This document shows, in pieces, positions 1-11,596 of a DNA stretch of 64,000 nucleotides. The position numbers and the translations under genes were made by a program. How positions within the stretch are numbered: position 1 is the first letter of the stretch; each line of letters opens with the position of its first letter. The stretch comes from Lethocerus indicus (Eukaryota > Arthropoda > Insecta > Hemiptera > Belostomatidae): positions 522,501 to 586,500 of the forward strand of contig JACDQD010000107.1 in assembly GCA_019843655.1 (NCBI GenBank), read 5' to 3'. The notes under the pieces are model-generated. The model was not told where the DNA came from and ran no database searches. It saw nothing but the letters and a program-made list of their open reading frames with translations.

Positions 1-1300
1 TAATTGTTTTCAAGTTTTATGGTTTCTTTTTAGTTTTTATTCTAAAAGCAGTTGGGATTGTTGAGAACTAGGTTTTCTTGTTGGTGGAAATTTTATTTAT
101 TTCACTTTTATTTATTTCTCAACATATTTTATCTTCCCGCTTTTAACAAACTACATTTAAAAACTACTTCAGCCTAGAATTATCTGTATAAATAATAGTT
201 CGATCAGCGTATGAAATTAGGGTTGAAACTAATAAATAATGGCATATTACATATTTATTTAACTTATCATACTTTTTTCGGTTGTTACATAATACTCACG
301 TAATGTTGGCTGTGATAACAATTACGGCTCCTACGGAAAAAAATATAGATAGAAGAAGCACAATTACTTCCATTGCAATTGCTATCAGCAAGAATTTAGG
401 ACTTTCCTGCGAACATATTTCGAACAATTTCAGTACGTGAATTGTATCACAATAAACAACATATTGAGTTACAAGATAAATGTCGTACGTGAAACATTAT
501 TTCAATGAATTTAAAATTTATCTCTGGCCTTAGAATAATATTTAATGAGCAATTGTTCCTATTTTATATTTGTCACATTAATGTTACTACAGAAAACAGA
601 AAAACAATTTATGGTTGGGGGAAATACAATACAGTAAATAAAATTTTTCTGAATGTGTTCTCTTACAATCTAAAACTTACAATCAATTTACAAAGTGAAA
701 ACGCTAATACAGTTCTTTAAATACCTGATAGATTCCGTAACATGCTGACAACTGAAATGCCGTCGACAAAGTTATGTAAATTACGTAGGATACAATGTCT
801 GAAATGGATACAAAATATCTGTTAATGAATTTCAATATATTTTACAAGTTAAAAATATGAAAAATTTATTTCGATCGGTCGAAAAACAAAACTCACCAAG
901 AACCATCCATCCCGTGGAGAACCTTTCATAGAGCAATAACTTAAATATAATGACCGCTACGAACTGTAATAAAATTAGAATTATAAACAAATTATCGAGT
1001 TATTAGTGTACACCGGTTCAATAAAAGAGGGGACGGTGGGAAAACACGAAATGTGAAAGTTGCTAATTTACATTCCTTTCGCGGAAAAAAAAGGGCAAAG
1101 GTCAAAGGAAAATGTTTTCGGAATGACAATGTTGTTGCACATCCACGTGTGTGACAGATTCATTTCTGAGCAGTGGATAACATTTAGGCTTATTCAAACT
1201 GTAAGTTTGTTTCATGGCGCATAACATTTGGTTTCGAATGGTGACATCGGATGTCGGAATCGATTAATACAACACTATTAATAGTTTTTCTACATAACAA
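1..1300. other. AT-rich non-coding stretch
   Basis: I see no exon-like GC-rich block, splice-bounded frame or repeat array here. The short open frames are AT-rich and without recognisable motifs. If the minus-strand exon at 3289-3465 is real, this could be its first intron. Confidence 0.5.
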
Positions 1301-1319
1301 AACAGAAAGTGTATAAAGT

Positions 1320-1602
1320 ATACCGTAGGTTTGTGGTGTTTCTGTCTCCTCTCGCCGGTTTCGTCTTTTGCCAGACCGGTTTCGGCCGATCGCCATCTTC
1401 AGTAGTCGTGTTAGTCACTTCGGCACTTTGGATGTCATAGTAGAAGTGACAGTGCAGTGAGGATGCCCCCCTCTGAAAAACATTCAAAGTGCCAACAGTG
1501 ACTCTAACACCGCTCTACTGAAGACGGCGAGCGGCCGAAACCGGTCTAGCAAAAGACCGGACCGGCGAGAGAGGAGACAGAAACACCACAAACCTACGGT
1601 AC

Positions 1603-1603
<1 letters not shown>
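1320..1603. mobile_element. Fold-back palindromic element (family FB1), near full copy
   Basis: The left arm starts ACCGTAGGTTTGTGGTGTTT and contains CGGTTTCGGCCG and CATCTTCAGTAG. The right arm from about 1500 is its reverse complement and ends CACAAACCTACGGT. The arms are about 100-120 bp with a short centre. No coding capacity is seen. A (TA)n tract follows directly. Confidence 0.8.

Positions 1604-1605
<2 letters not shown>

Positions 1606-1652
<47 letters not shown>
1606..1652. repeat. (TA)n microsatellite
   Basis: Uninterrupted TA dinucleotides abut the right arm of the fold-back element. Confidence 0.95.
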
Positions 1653-1653
<1 letters not shown>

Positions 1654-2580
1654 CATTATATTAGGGTTGCATTCCAAATGCATCGTGAAATGATATAGTA
1701 GGACGTGAAATTGAAACTACCATGTAAGTCCTACAAATACCGTCAAATAGCGTTCGAAAAATTTGAAATGCACGTCACAATAGTTTTATAATGTGTAGAT
1801 TGATTTTCTGCCCCAATCAATCAGCAGGCAGGAATATATTCACGCTATTGTACGTAGAGGGTGGTTTTTTGATCGCGCTATAATTTCTATTAGAAGAAAG
1901 TTTGTTGATTTTCTTTAAAATTGAACCGAGCATACAAAACATGGAATCGATGACGAACCAGAATATCCAATTGTTTCTAAATATGAATCCTATTCTATAA
2001 CCAAATACTCAGGCCTGAAAAGGCAACGTGATTTAAGCATATCGGAAAAATAGAAATACCGGCTAATACTTCTAATCTCTAATAACTGCCCCTCAGCCAT
2101 TTTTTTTCCTAAATCGGGCTGAGTTTATGATAAGTTAAAGCACAAGTAGGACTATTGGTTAATTAACTTCATTATCGGTAAAATTGAACAGGGACTTTCC
2201 GTTGTAAAGGACGCAGGAAACACGATACAAACACTCCGGCAGAAAAAAACCCTGAACAATATTCCGTGTCTTGTAAACCGGTCTAGTATCTTATCGCGCC
2301 AAAAACGGGATTAATAGAAAATTTTATTAAGTTAGTCTGTTCCATAACCGAGGTTCAACATCCGATTGTACAGTCATAAGGTTACCGATGTATGGCATTA
2401 TTATACCGACATTCTCGAATTATTCTAATGTATATAAATGTAGAAAGGACCGCGGGCCGGTACGCCGGTATTTGTATGTTGGCTACGATATTCTACCGTT
2501 GTTTGAAGAAAAATAATGTATTTGTAATTCGTATTTGTATTCCGAACCGATTCGCCAATAGTTAAAATCGCCTACAGACA
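1653..2580. other. AT-rich non-coding stretch
   Basis: No gene is visible. About 2440-2560 resembles one arm of the inverted-repeat element at 43395-43882 (GGACCGCGGGCCGG followed by AT-rich sequence). Confidence 0.4.
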
Positions 2581-2591
2581 AAAGAAAGGGC

Positions 2592-2652
2592 TACTGAAGA
2601 AGATGGCGAGCGGCCGAAACCGGTCTGGCAATAGACCAATCCAGCGAGAGGG
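2592..2652. mobile_element. FB1 fold-back element fragment
   Basis: A lone right arm: GATGGCGAGCGGCCGAAACC followed by GGTCTGGCAATAGACC and GCGAGAGGGA. Confidence 0.65.
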
Positions 2653-2798
2653 AATTTATTCTTAGGAATGAACGAAACAAAATTATAAATGGGAATTCCC
2701 AGACTGAATCCTTATTCACTCCGGCTATTCAATGATCTCAACCCCCTCCCCCTTCCGGATAATCCAAGAAATACATAAGCCGCTTAAGAAAACTATTG

Positions 2799-3147
2799 TT
2801 TTGACAACTGAGTAATTGCGGAATTCAACAACAAGTGGCGTTTTACATATTTTTAAGTACTTCAACATCTTTGAAAGAATCATGAAGCTTTAAAAGAAGG
2901 GCAGTGTCGGTACCGGTTCCCGAAATTCCGGTCGGGGGATTTTCATTAAAAGACGAGGAGCGCTTTGTGGACGTCCAGTGGAGGATGACCAAAGAAAGGC
3001 CATTATCGATTCAACAAGCTGAATGTATCTTATACGTTGCATTCAAAACCATCTACGACTTATCTGTGTAAAGATGTTGACGTACCTAAAAATATATACA
3101 ACGCCACTTGTTGGTGAATTCCCCAATTAGTTAGTTGTCAACCCAAA
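2799..3147 (+). mobile_element. Deleted mariner element
   Basis: Terminal inverted repeats read TTGACAACTGAGTAATTGCG at the left and CAATTAGTTAGTTGTCAACC at the right. Inside is a decayed piece of mariner transposase (frame reading KFRSGDF, then a broken region matching the SGRPVE and AEKPN blocks seen at 46963-47130). It is internally deleted to about 350 bp and cannot encode a transposase. Confidence 0.75.
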
Positions 3148-3229
3148 ACAAGAAAAACAAACCGGACAACCTCCGGTAAGAGTGCAAATAGCGGTGCCCC
3201 ACAAGCGTGCTGATGTACCGAAGCGATTG

Positions 3230-3270
3230 ACACCGCTACTGAGGATGGCGAGCGGCCGAAACCGGTCGTA
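3230..3270. mobile_element. FB1 fold-back element fragment
   Basis: ACACCGCTACTGAGGATGGC followed by GAGCGGCCGAAACCGGTC. It lies just downstream of the putative splice donor of the 3289-3465 exon. Confidence 0.6.
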
Positions 3271-3288
3271 TATTTTGAAAATACTCAC

Positions 3289-3465
3289 GGCCCTGAATAT
3301 CGCCATTGACATAATCCAGTTGGCCGGATCCCTGATCGTCTGCCAGGGCACCTTCCACTGTTGATCGGTCCAGTTGTGGGGCCAGATCCTCCAGGCGCAG
3401 CATTTGGGACGGCAGCACTGGCGGGCCCACCGGGGCGGCCTCTCGTCACTGTCGGTCGCGATCAT
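3289..3465 (-). CDS. Possible first coding exon of an unknown minus-strand gene (partial)
   Basis: On the minus strand an ATG at 3465 opens 59 codons that end exactly at a strong donor (CC|GTGAGTATT). The block is GC-rich like the proven exons of this window. The peptide begins MIATDSDERPPRW and has a Cys/Trp-rich centre (QCCRPKCCAW), then DPANWIMSMAIFRA, which could start a membrane segment. No downstream exon is evident between here and position 1, so the rest would lie off the left edge. I do not recognise the family. The same block is also open on the plus strand, so the strand is not certain. Confidence 0.3.
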
Positions 3466-3569
3466 CGGGAGGCGGTCGCTCTTCCTTCCGCCCTCAATCC
3501 TAACGCCGCATCCTGACGGCTCTAGCGCAGTCGACGGTTTATCGCCGAGCCGAGTCCCCCTATTCGACT

Positions 3570-6400
3570 CGGCCTAGGGGTGATGGCAAGGGGGAGGGGG
3601 GAGGGGGTCGACCCCACCACGGCCGCTTCAAAAGGTCTCCCGGATACCGAAAAGAAAGTGCAACCGGCGAATCTTCCTTTCGCATCGTTCTTGCCCCAAC
3701 TGAACTCGACCGATCGGTCGGGTCATCTTTCAAAATTTCTTATTCATTGTACAATCCTTTATCGTAATTAGCACAATCGTTTCGCCGGATAAAGAAGACA
3801 ACACACGGTGACGGAACTATTGACCGAGAAGATCTCCAAATTCGCCGATTGTAGGTGTGTTGAGGTCGAACGACGTTTCGATCGGAATCTCCGGATGCCG
3901 GCGATATCGGGACATCTGCCACTAACACCGTCACTAATCTTACATTACGATTCGTGACAGTGGCGAAATTACGGTCATCAGTTGCGGTCAATTTTACGGG
4001 CGCAGGTCACCGCGATATTGAGAGGAACTGTAGCGAACGGAAGGATTTGTACTGTGTATTCGAAACAATACAAAAGTACAACAGTATCAAGGAGACAGTA
4101 GCAATACAAAGAAAAACAATAAGAACAAGAGTTTCGAAAGTGTGGGAAGTAGACGACTCCCGGGAGGGCCCCCCCCCCTCCCACGCGTCAGAAGGAAAGG
4201 GCAAAGCCCTTCCAGGAAAAGTCCCGGAACAGTAATCCGAATAATTCGGGAGAAATAATCTCCGGGACATTCAAATCTTGCTGTCATAAATTTGCGAAGC
4301 GTTCGCACGTTGGACCGATTTAATTTTCGAAGGGGCTTAGTCGGCTTTTAAGCCTCGAGTTGTCGCCTCCCGAATTGTCATCTCAAAGTGTGTGGAAAGT
4401 TCGCATAGAGACAATGGACAATTATAAAGCCCCAACGGTGGGGTGGGGGGGGGGGAGCTAGAAATCGGTTCACACCCAATATGCTTTTTCGTCAGCGCCG
4501 AAGTAGGAGTAGGAAAGTCTTCTTACGCCTCTTGCGGTGACAAAAAGGTACTCAATAAAGTAAAACATCTTTTTGTTGTTTGTCTCTAAAAAAAAAAACC
4601 AAAACCGACACGTTCCTATGCTGTTCGCCTTGGAATAATACGCTGTTGAATATTTGAATTTCAGCGCAACTTTCACGTTTGAAAAGAGGAAAAAAAGATA
4701 GAAGAAGAAGAAGAAGAAGATCCTTTCGAAATCGACTCCAGGACTCCAGGTTTTTACCTTCTGAAGAAATATGAAATCGTGACTAAGTCCAGCGTAACCG
4801 GCGACTGGACGTTGTGGGGAAAACATTCGAGGAAATAGTAAATATATTTTTTTTAAAAATGATAGAAAAAGTGAGAAATGTCGCCTTATTGTTTTCTTAC
4901 AGTTGTGACAATAAAACAGTGAAAAACAATTAAGCATAATTAAGACAAAATATTTCAAACGTTTAATATTTTGAAAATGACCGATTATTATACAATCATC
5001 GTAAACATATCCGAAATATATAAATATACTTAAGCTTAGACAGTTTTTGGGTTTTTATAACGTATCTTTGCCGATTACCGTAACAACATAGTGAACAATA
5101 CAAGTATTTAATACCCATGTATATAACTGTAGTAATGCATGTATCAAACAAAATTTCTATACAATCTACTATATACTGTGTATGTATATTCAAAGAAAAA
5201 AGAAATTTGTAAATTAACCAGTGGAATCTGGGTTCGAATTCTGATAAATTTCAAGTCGATTACAAATTACGATTACAAATTTTGTTGTTTTTCGAATTGA
5301 GGAGAAAATTACGTGGAATCCAAGTAACACAAGTAGCGACATGGATGACTATACCTCGTATATTGTTAACGTAATGCTACTGAGGATGGTGGAAAACCGG
5401 AACTGGAGGATTAAAAACATTTCAGAAACTCCTCTCTTTCAGGGAAATCGGTTACCGACTGCGCACGGTTTGCGACAATTCCATAGCAACTCAAAAACAG
5501 ATATTTGTAAATAATTTTTATAAATCCACAACAAAAAAAATGTTAAAAAACATCAAAAAATTAATCGGCGAGGTATACCGTTTTTAGAGGATTATAAAAT
5601 TGTCGTTTTCGTATTTAAATTTCCGTCTTCAACGGACGTTATATTGGCTAACAACACGTCTGTAATTTCTATAGGGTTGGCTTCATCGTGATTTACTAGG
5701 ACGTGAGAAGGATGGAGACGGATGGAATGCGCTGATATTCGCCTACTACAAAAACAATAAAAACTACAAAAACAGGATACAAAATCAGGTGAGTTTAAAC
5801 TGTTCTGGTGAAATCAGAGTCAAAGCACCCGCGTCTACATCTAGATTTGAACCATATAAACTCCCCTTATTATTATTTGCTCCTTTCTGAAACATTCATT
5901 ATCAAAATTACATTGACCAGTTGAATTGTGTATGTGTATAAAAAGCTGAAACACGGTAAACCGAAGTGAGCATTTCCGTCACATTTCGCTTTTTTATTTT
6001 CGCCAAGGTGTTAATGCCTCGCGGGCTCATAAAAAGTTGTACGCCGTGTAAAAGAACGCAAAATTCCGGTCGGGGGATATTTCATTAAAAGACGAAGAGC
6101 GCTCCGGACGTCCAGTGGAGGTCGATGATGACCGAATAAAAGCCATTATTGATTCGGAACAAGGGACATTGCAGAGAAGTCGAATGTATCTTCTACGTGC
6201 ATTCGAAACCATCTACGGCTTATCTGTGCAAAGATGTTGACGTACTTAAAAATATGTACAACGCCAGTTGTCGGTGAATTCCGCAATTACTTCGTTGCCG
6301 ACCCGATATATATGTATAACATACTGGTAGACTCCATCGTGATTCACAATGTTGTATAATGGGAATATGTTTTCTCGTTTTTAATATGACTATTACCCAT
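3570..6400. other. Non-coding stretch with low-complexity tracts
   Basis: It holds G/C homopolymer runs (near 3590, 4170 and 4440), a GAA run near 4705 and long AT-rich sequence. The 162-codon minus-strand frame at 4470-4958 is Phe/Lys-rich low complexity without splice context. If the 6411-6930 exon is real, its upstream intron should be here. Confidence 0.4.
6015..6310 (+). mobile_element. Mariner remnant, truncated
   Basis: Contains AAGACGAAGAGCGCTCCGG and GGAGGTCGATGATGACCG, matching the DEERSGRPVEVDDD block of mariner transposase as also seen at 46963-47130. The right TIR is CAATTACTTCGTTGCCGACC. The left TIR is not recognisable. Confidence 0.7.
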
Positions 6401-6410
6401 CGAAGGTCAG

Positions 6411-6930
6411 GGACGAAGACGTGGGATGGGACGTGCAGGGCTCGATACGGCCGTCGAGGGTGGACTTCTTCGCGGACTGTCCCAAGAAGGGAGGACGGTG
6501 CGGGAGCCGCCGACCAGCCGGCTGCCCCAGGAAGAAGCCCCCCAAGTGTCCCCAACCGTGCGGAGGAGCCCGGAGGCCCGAGGATCTCCAGCCGGACGAC
6601 GGCGGCCTCTCGTCCTGCGGGGCGGAGAAGAAGTGCCGTGGCGAGAGGAAGAGTTGCCCGGAGGCGGTGCCCCCCGTGGCCGAACAGCCGGACTACTCGG
6701 AGTACTGCAGGCCGCCCCCAGTGCCGCCCCCGCCCCCCTCGTGCCCGCCGGCCCCGCTGCCCCAGGAGAAGAAGGCGTCCTCCGAAGGAGAGGCGCCCGA
6801 AGAAGGGTGTCCTAGGCGGCCGCCGCCCTCCTGCCCGCCCTGTCCTCCTTGCCCGCCCTGGAGCAGGAAGCTAAGGCCCTCCTCCCACCCCATACAGCCG
6901 ACGGGGCCCTGCAACCCCAAGAGGGGATAG
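6411..6930 (+). CDS. Cys/Pro-rich terminal exon of an unknown gene (partial)
   Basis: A GC-rich open block of 172 codons follows a plausible acceptor (TTTCTCG...GAAGGTCAG|GG) and ends in TAG at 6930. A polyA signal AATAAA lies at 6957. The peptide is rich in Pro, Cys, Lys and Arg, with repeated short blocks such as CPRKKPPKCPQPCGG, PPPVPPPPPSCPP and PPSCPPCPPCPP. No known domain is recognised. It is probably the unstructured C-terminus of a longer protein, but the upstream exon or exons were not found. Two other frames are also open here because of the GC bias. The stop next to the polyA signal favours this frame. Confidence 0.4.
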
Positions 6931-6956
6931 ACACTCCCACCATCATCATTGCCAGC

Positions 6957-6962
6957 AATAAA
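6957..6962 (+). terminator. PolyA signal AATAAA
   Basis: It lies 27 bases after the stop of the Cys/Pro-rich exon, in GCAATAAAGACC. Its placement supports the plus strand for that exon. Confidence 0.45.
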
Positions 6963-7148
6963 GACCTCAGCTTCTATTCAATTTTATTGCATTTTTCTCT
7001 TAAGAAATGGTCACTGGGTCCCGACGCCCCCAATATAAAGTGAAATCGTTTCCCTTTTTTTGACGTTTAGGGCCCGCCCAGTGATTTACTGAAACACTGA
7101 TTACGACGAGACGTTTATTACTGTACATCAGTTGTAAAGTGCAATACA

Positions 7149-7240
7149 TTAGGTGTGCCCAAAAGTAATAGACAATTTGATAAGGTGTATTTCGGTCTTG
7201 AGGAGGAGTTCTTCAAGAGAGGGGAATCGAAAATTTACAT
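7149..7240 (+). mobile_element. Fragment of a TIR element with GTGTACCC-type ends (family TM2)
   Basis: TTAGGTGTGCCCAAAAGTAA, GACAATTTGATAAGGTG and TTTCGGTCTTGAGGAG match the left half of the fuller copies at 22088 and 38508. Confidence 0.6.
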
Positions 7241-7887
7241 CGAACATAATACAAGGCCGTCGCTTTCAAGTAAAGTTTTAGGGGTGATAAACCCCGAACA
7301 GAAATAAGAAAATAATTAGGATTAAGAGGTTCAAACCGACTTTTGCTGTTACTAGACCAGCGATAAAGCTGTGATTGTAACCGTCGAAGACCTCCATTAC
7401 AGAACGAAAAATCAGCCTAAACTATATTTAGGAACTAATGCATCGGTCTCGAATCATGGTCATGGATTGCGCCCCTAAATGTAAATATAGACGCAACAAA
7501 AAAGCTTACAAAAAGTACAAAATATTGGAGGGGAACTTGAACGTGGTTCTCGAAAATAGCCCCATCCTAGACCTGTTTTCCGTCCCGTCCGCCATCGGAG
7601 AACAGGCGGCCTACCCGGAAGATACTGTTCGGTCGTATCGAATATTTCATTGTAGATTCGCGTTCTCGGTCTATATTAGCGGTGTTCGTGACTTCCGTTC
7701 GAAAATTATACGGCGGACGAAACAACGAATCAAACGAAAAGACAGAATAATCGAGCGTTCGGCCACTTCGTGTTATGTAATCCTCTTGCCCATTGTCCCA
7801 ATACTATATTAGTTCTATTGTCCAGCCGTCTAATGGAAGGTTGCGAATTCGTGGACTTAAACGACGGTGAAGAGGAAATGAGATTAC

Positions 7888-8190
7888 CGTAGGTTCGCCG
7901 TGTTTCTCTCGCTGCTTTGGTCTTTTGCTAGACCGGTTTCGGCCGCTCGCCATCTTCAGTAGCGGTGTTAGTCACTGTCGGCACTTTGGATGTTTTCCAG
8001 GGGGGCATCCTCACTGCACTGTCACTTGTACTATGGGACTTCCAAAGTGCCGAAGTGACTAACACCGCTACTGAAGATGGCGAGCGGCCAAAACCGATCT
8101 AGCAAAAGACCAAACCAGCGAGAGGAGACAGAAACACAACGAACCTACGGCGGTATTCCAACCCCTCGCAGACCACAAAACAGTGAAATG
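7888..8190. mobile_element. FB1 fold-back element, near full copy
   Basis: Left arm from ACCGTAGGTTCGCCGTG and right arm to CGAACCTACGG. The flank after it, TATTCCAACCCCTCGCAGAC, is the extended arm seen in other copies. Confidence 0.8.
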
Positions 8191-8199
8191 AGATTAGTT

Positions 8200-9610
8200 C
8201 GGACGTTATTTCAAAGAATCTGGCAATATAGAAAATGCTTCCCTGAAATAATTGTTTCTATTGCACGTTTACTATTTGCCCATATTATTGTTTTTCCATT
8301 TTCCAACGATTTTCCACGAACCGCAGGCTGTCTAAAGAATGCACACGAGATATTAGTTATCATTCTTATCAACACAGTTCTCTGAAACTGACTACAACCG
8401 AACGAACGTGTTTTTTCAACAAGATTATTTCAGTTTTTCTCTCTAAATTTACTTTTTCCTCCAGCGAAAACTTACTCCTGTATGTTGTGGCAATCGTAAG
8501 TGACAGAACGCAATACATTTTTATGAACCGTAAATGATTATATACATTTTTTCCATTTATACGAACTGTTATTTAACAGGAAAAATTCAATATTAATTAC
8601 TTGTGCCTGCGTAATAAAAAAAGAAATCGAAAACTCTGTTGCACATAACACAGATTGTAAATAAAAAATGTATTGCAATAAATAATACAAATAATATCAT
8701 GAGGCATAATGGCTGAATTATTATAGTTATTTGAAATAGTAAAATACAATGTTATATTGACTATAAGAACACATTTTAAGATACTGAATATAATTATGAC
8801 ATAGAAATAATAAATAAAAACTATACTGATGATGATTAAATTTAAAGCAACAATATTTTTTTATTCAAATAAATTGCTAAGAATGCATAAAAATTTTCAA
8901 GGGATGCTTCAAGAAAATTTTCCCTTGTTCCTGACTCTGGTTATTTCAAAAGTATTTCCACTTACCTTTCATAAATATATATTATTACTACAGAAGGGAT
9001 GCTATAAATATAATAATAACCTATACTTATATAAAATACAATGAACTCCAGAGCAGGCCAACTTAACTGTAAAATAATTTTATGATTCACACAAATGAAT
9101 GATCACTGAAATGATTTCCTATCCTAGAATTTAACTCGCCTATTAATTTAAAATTATGAGTCTAAATTCAATTTAGTCGCTTGAATAAGTTTCCTATTTA
9201 TTAACAATCATAGTTATGGCCCATAATAATAAATTATAATTTTGTCATAATTAATTATAGTTGATTTTAAAGTATTTTAATAATAAATCATTAAGTAAAA
9301 AAATAAATTACTAAAATATATAAACAAATAAAGAAATGAATACTATTAATGTTTCTATATTTTTTATCAAGTTTTGCAAAATTTTAATGTTAAATAGTTG
9401 TTTCTAATAACAATAATTGAAATAGACGAGATGATTATGTTTATTATTTACGTATATCCATTTAAATATCTTATAATGCAGAAGCCGACAGAATACAATA
9501 GGAAAATGCAACCGCTATCAAATCCAGTCTTATCTGGCCTTAGCTTAGTCCAATAAAGATAACGGCCTTTAGCCTCCGCTAATAAAATCATTATGGATTC
9601 AGTACTATAA
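8200..9610. other. Very AT-rich non-coding stretch
   Basis: No exon-like block, array or element is recognised. The short frames are Phe/Ile/Lys-rich and typical of random AT-rich sequence. Confidence 0.5.
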
Positions 9611-9616
9611 AGGTGA

Positions 9617-9640
9617 ACGAATTGGGTTGGCAACTGAGTC
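9617..9640. mobile_element. Isolated mariner-type TIR
   Basis: ATTGGGTTGGCAACTGAGTC matches the TIR of the deleted mariners at 31814 and 46853. No partner end is seen nearby. Confidence 0.4.
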
Positions 9641-10199
9641 ATTTCATGTTAATTACTCTAAATGTTATTATTTTATTACTTTAAGCAGCGAACTAGCCCC
9701 CCCACCAATGATCTGATAATTTGAAAAATAATATTATATCCTTGTATAACCTTCGGACTGAGGAAAATTCGCAATTATATTCAATTGTTCGGACGATTGT
9801 ATAACCGACTCGTACCACGCGTAAACCTTGCGTTTGCTCAAGGGGAAATTCGATAGGTGTACGAAAAACTCTCCGTTAATCGTCGTATATATTTTTTTTA
9901 AATCAAAAATCGCGCGTGATCGGCGCTTCGCCGAATGGGCACAGTGTTGGGGTGGGGTGGCTGCCGTGGTGCGACTCGAATCAGCTGATCCGGTCGCATT
10001 ACAGCTGATCAATTACAGTCGTTGGGAACAGTCCACCGGGAAGGATATACGGCCGGCAAGTATGTGTCCCCGTGTAAAATAACCGCGTATATTGACTTTG
10101 ATTTTGTCTATAACCCGCAGAATTCAGTTCGACTATTCTGTTCGCAACGTGAACTCAAATAATCTACAACTTTCTGCTGTCTCCACTCGCGAAATACAG

Positions 10200-10202
<3 letters not shown>

Positions 10203-10257
<55 letters not shown>
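10203..10257. repeat. (TA)n microsatellite
   Basis: About 27 uninterrupted TA units. Confidence 0.95.
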
Positions 10258-10261
<4 letters not shown>

Positions 10262-10569
10262 CACACAACCGAGTGACAGTAATAAATCGTAAGTATAAAG
10301 TGCAAGAAATGCGAAGATATCCCAAGATTTATGGTTTATTTGTAGGATGAAAGCGAGGGGTTTGGAATTTTCCCTATTCGAAGGACGAACGGAAAATTCC
10401 GAATAGGAAAAATTATATTTCATTTAACCTTGTTCAATGTCACTCCGGTAGAGGGGTCCGTACTGCGTTGTAACGGTATTTTTCCCGGATTTTTCATCCC
10501 TGAACCCTTCGTTGGGTTTACAAAATTCTGGGCCTGCTTCCCGACCGCATTATTACGCAATATTACCGG

Positions 10570-10690
10570 AAATTGGTTAGCGATAAATTTCAAATTTCGC
10601 TCACAGAAACTCGCGAAGTTTCGGAAAACTTTCCGGGTTCCATCATCCAGGGTTACACAACTTCGATTTTATAAGTTTTATCTATATACC
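10570..10690. repeat. Dispersed repeat next to an FB1 element
   Basis: TGGTTAGCGATAAATTTCAA through CCATCATCCAGGGTT recurs at 14019-14150, again directly upstream of an FB1 copy. It contains GTTTCGG...CCATCATCCAGG, a decayed relative of the hammerhead-like core at 11241-11280. Confidence 0.6.
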
Positions 10691-10977
10691 GTGGGTTCTC
10701 GTCGTGTTTCTGTCTCCTCTCGCTAATTTGGTCTTTAGGCTAGACTGGTTTCTGCTGCTCACCGTCTTCAGTAGCGCTGCGTTAGTCACTGTCGGCACTT
10801 TGGATGTTTTTCGGGCATCCTCACTGCACTGTCACTTTCACCTGTACTGTCCGATGCCTAAAAAGCATCTAAACTGACTAACACAGCGCTACTGAAGACG
10901 GGGCGAGCGGCCGAAACCTGTCTAGCAACAGACCGGACCGGTGAGAGAGGAGACAGAAACACCACGAACCTACGGCA
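10689..10977. mobile_element. FB1 fold-back element, near full copy
   Basis: Arms start ACCGTGGGTTCTCGTCGTG and end ACGAACCTACGG. The centre contains GGCATCCTCACTGCACTGTC. Confidence 0.8.
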
Positions 10978-11014
10978 TTATCAAATAAATAATGTAGACG
11001 TTTGTAGGGCGGCC

Positions 11015-11140
11015 TCCTGACTAATCTCCTCTCGCCGGTTCGGTCTTTCGCCAGACCGGTTTCGGCCGCTCGCCCCGTCTTCAGTAGCGCTGCGTTAGTC
11101 CACAGTTGCGAGCGGTCGAAACCGGTCTAGTGAAAGACCG
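11015..11140. mobile_element. FB1 fold-back element, internally deleted
   Basis: The left arm, CTCCTCTCGCCGGTTCGGTC to CTTCAGTAGCG, joins almost directly to a shortened right arm, GCGAGCGGTCGAAACC. Confidence 0.7.
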
Positions 11141-11240
11141 ATAAGGTATATTTATTTATATGCTCAATTTTCCGCGGGACATTGGCACTGTTATCAAAAA
11201 TTCCGACGACGATAAGACCGGAAGTTCGATTCGTCCGCTT

Positions 11241-11280
11241 CCGACGTTTCGGAAATCTTGCCGGTACCATCATCAGGGTC
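11241..11280 (-). ncRNA. Hammerhead-ribozyme-like core, probably decayed
   Basis: The minus strand reads CTGATGA, then an 18-base spacer with GG...CC ends, then GAAACGTC...GACG. This is the order CUGAUGA, stem II, GAAA, stem III expected of a hammerhead. The expected U-H cleavage dinucleotide after stem III is not present, so activity is doubtful. Related decayed forms are near 10625, 14085 and 18404. Penelope-like and some other retroelements are known to carry such motifs. Confidence 0.35.
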
Positions 11281-11394
11281 CGAAATTGAAATTAAATATC
11301 GACCGCGTGAAAATATTAATCGATCAATCGACTGTACCGATAATCGAATACCCGTCGAGCGGTCCTACCGCCGCGTTCCCGACTCGGACCGGAA

Positions 11395-11500
11395 ATCGGG
11401 ACTACTGAGGCCATTAGTAAAACGGACGTCGAAATTGACCTCGGTCGACGAACTAACAGACTTTACCTATTGGAACGGATATAGGGGGCGTTACCGACCG
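11395..11500 (+). mobile_element. Jockey-like LINE fragment
   Basis: The frame reads LLRPLVKRTSKLTSVDELT, paralleling the LLRPLLERRSKRTSSDKLT block of the longer LINE fragment near 24150. Confidence 0.45.
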
Positions 11501-11596
11501 ATCCAAGTCGACAGAATATTCGAATTCACATTCCAATTTACAGTGGAGACCAAGAGAAGTGAGAATTTCGCAACTGACAATCCACAGGAGTACCTT

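Noticed and set aside
4470..4958. 162-codon minus-strand frame
   Set aside because: Low-complexity Phe/Leu/Lys-rich translation of AT-rich DNA with a GAA run. No splice context or motif.
7438..7812. 124-codon Lys/Arg-rich plus-strand frame
   Set aside because: No recognisable motif, no polyA signal close by and no paralogue in the window. It may be chance.
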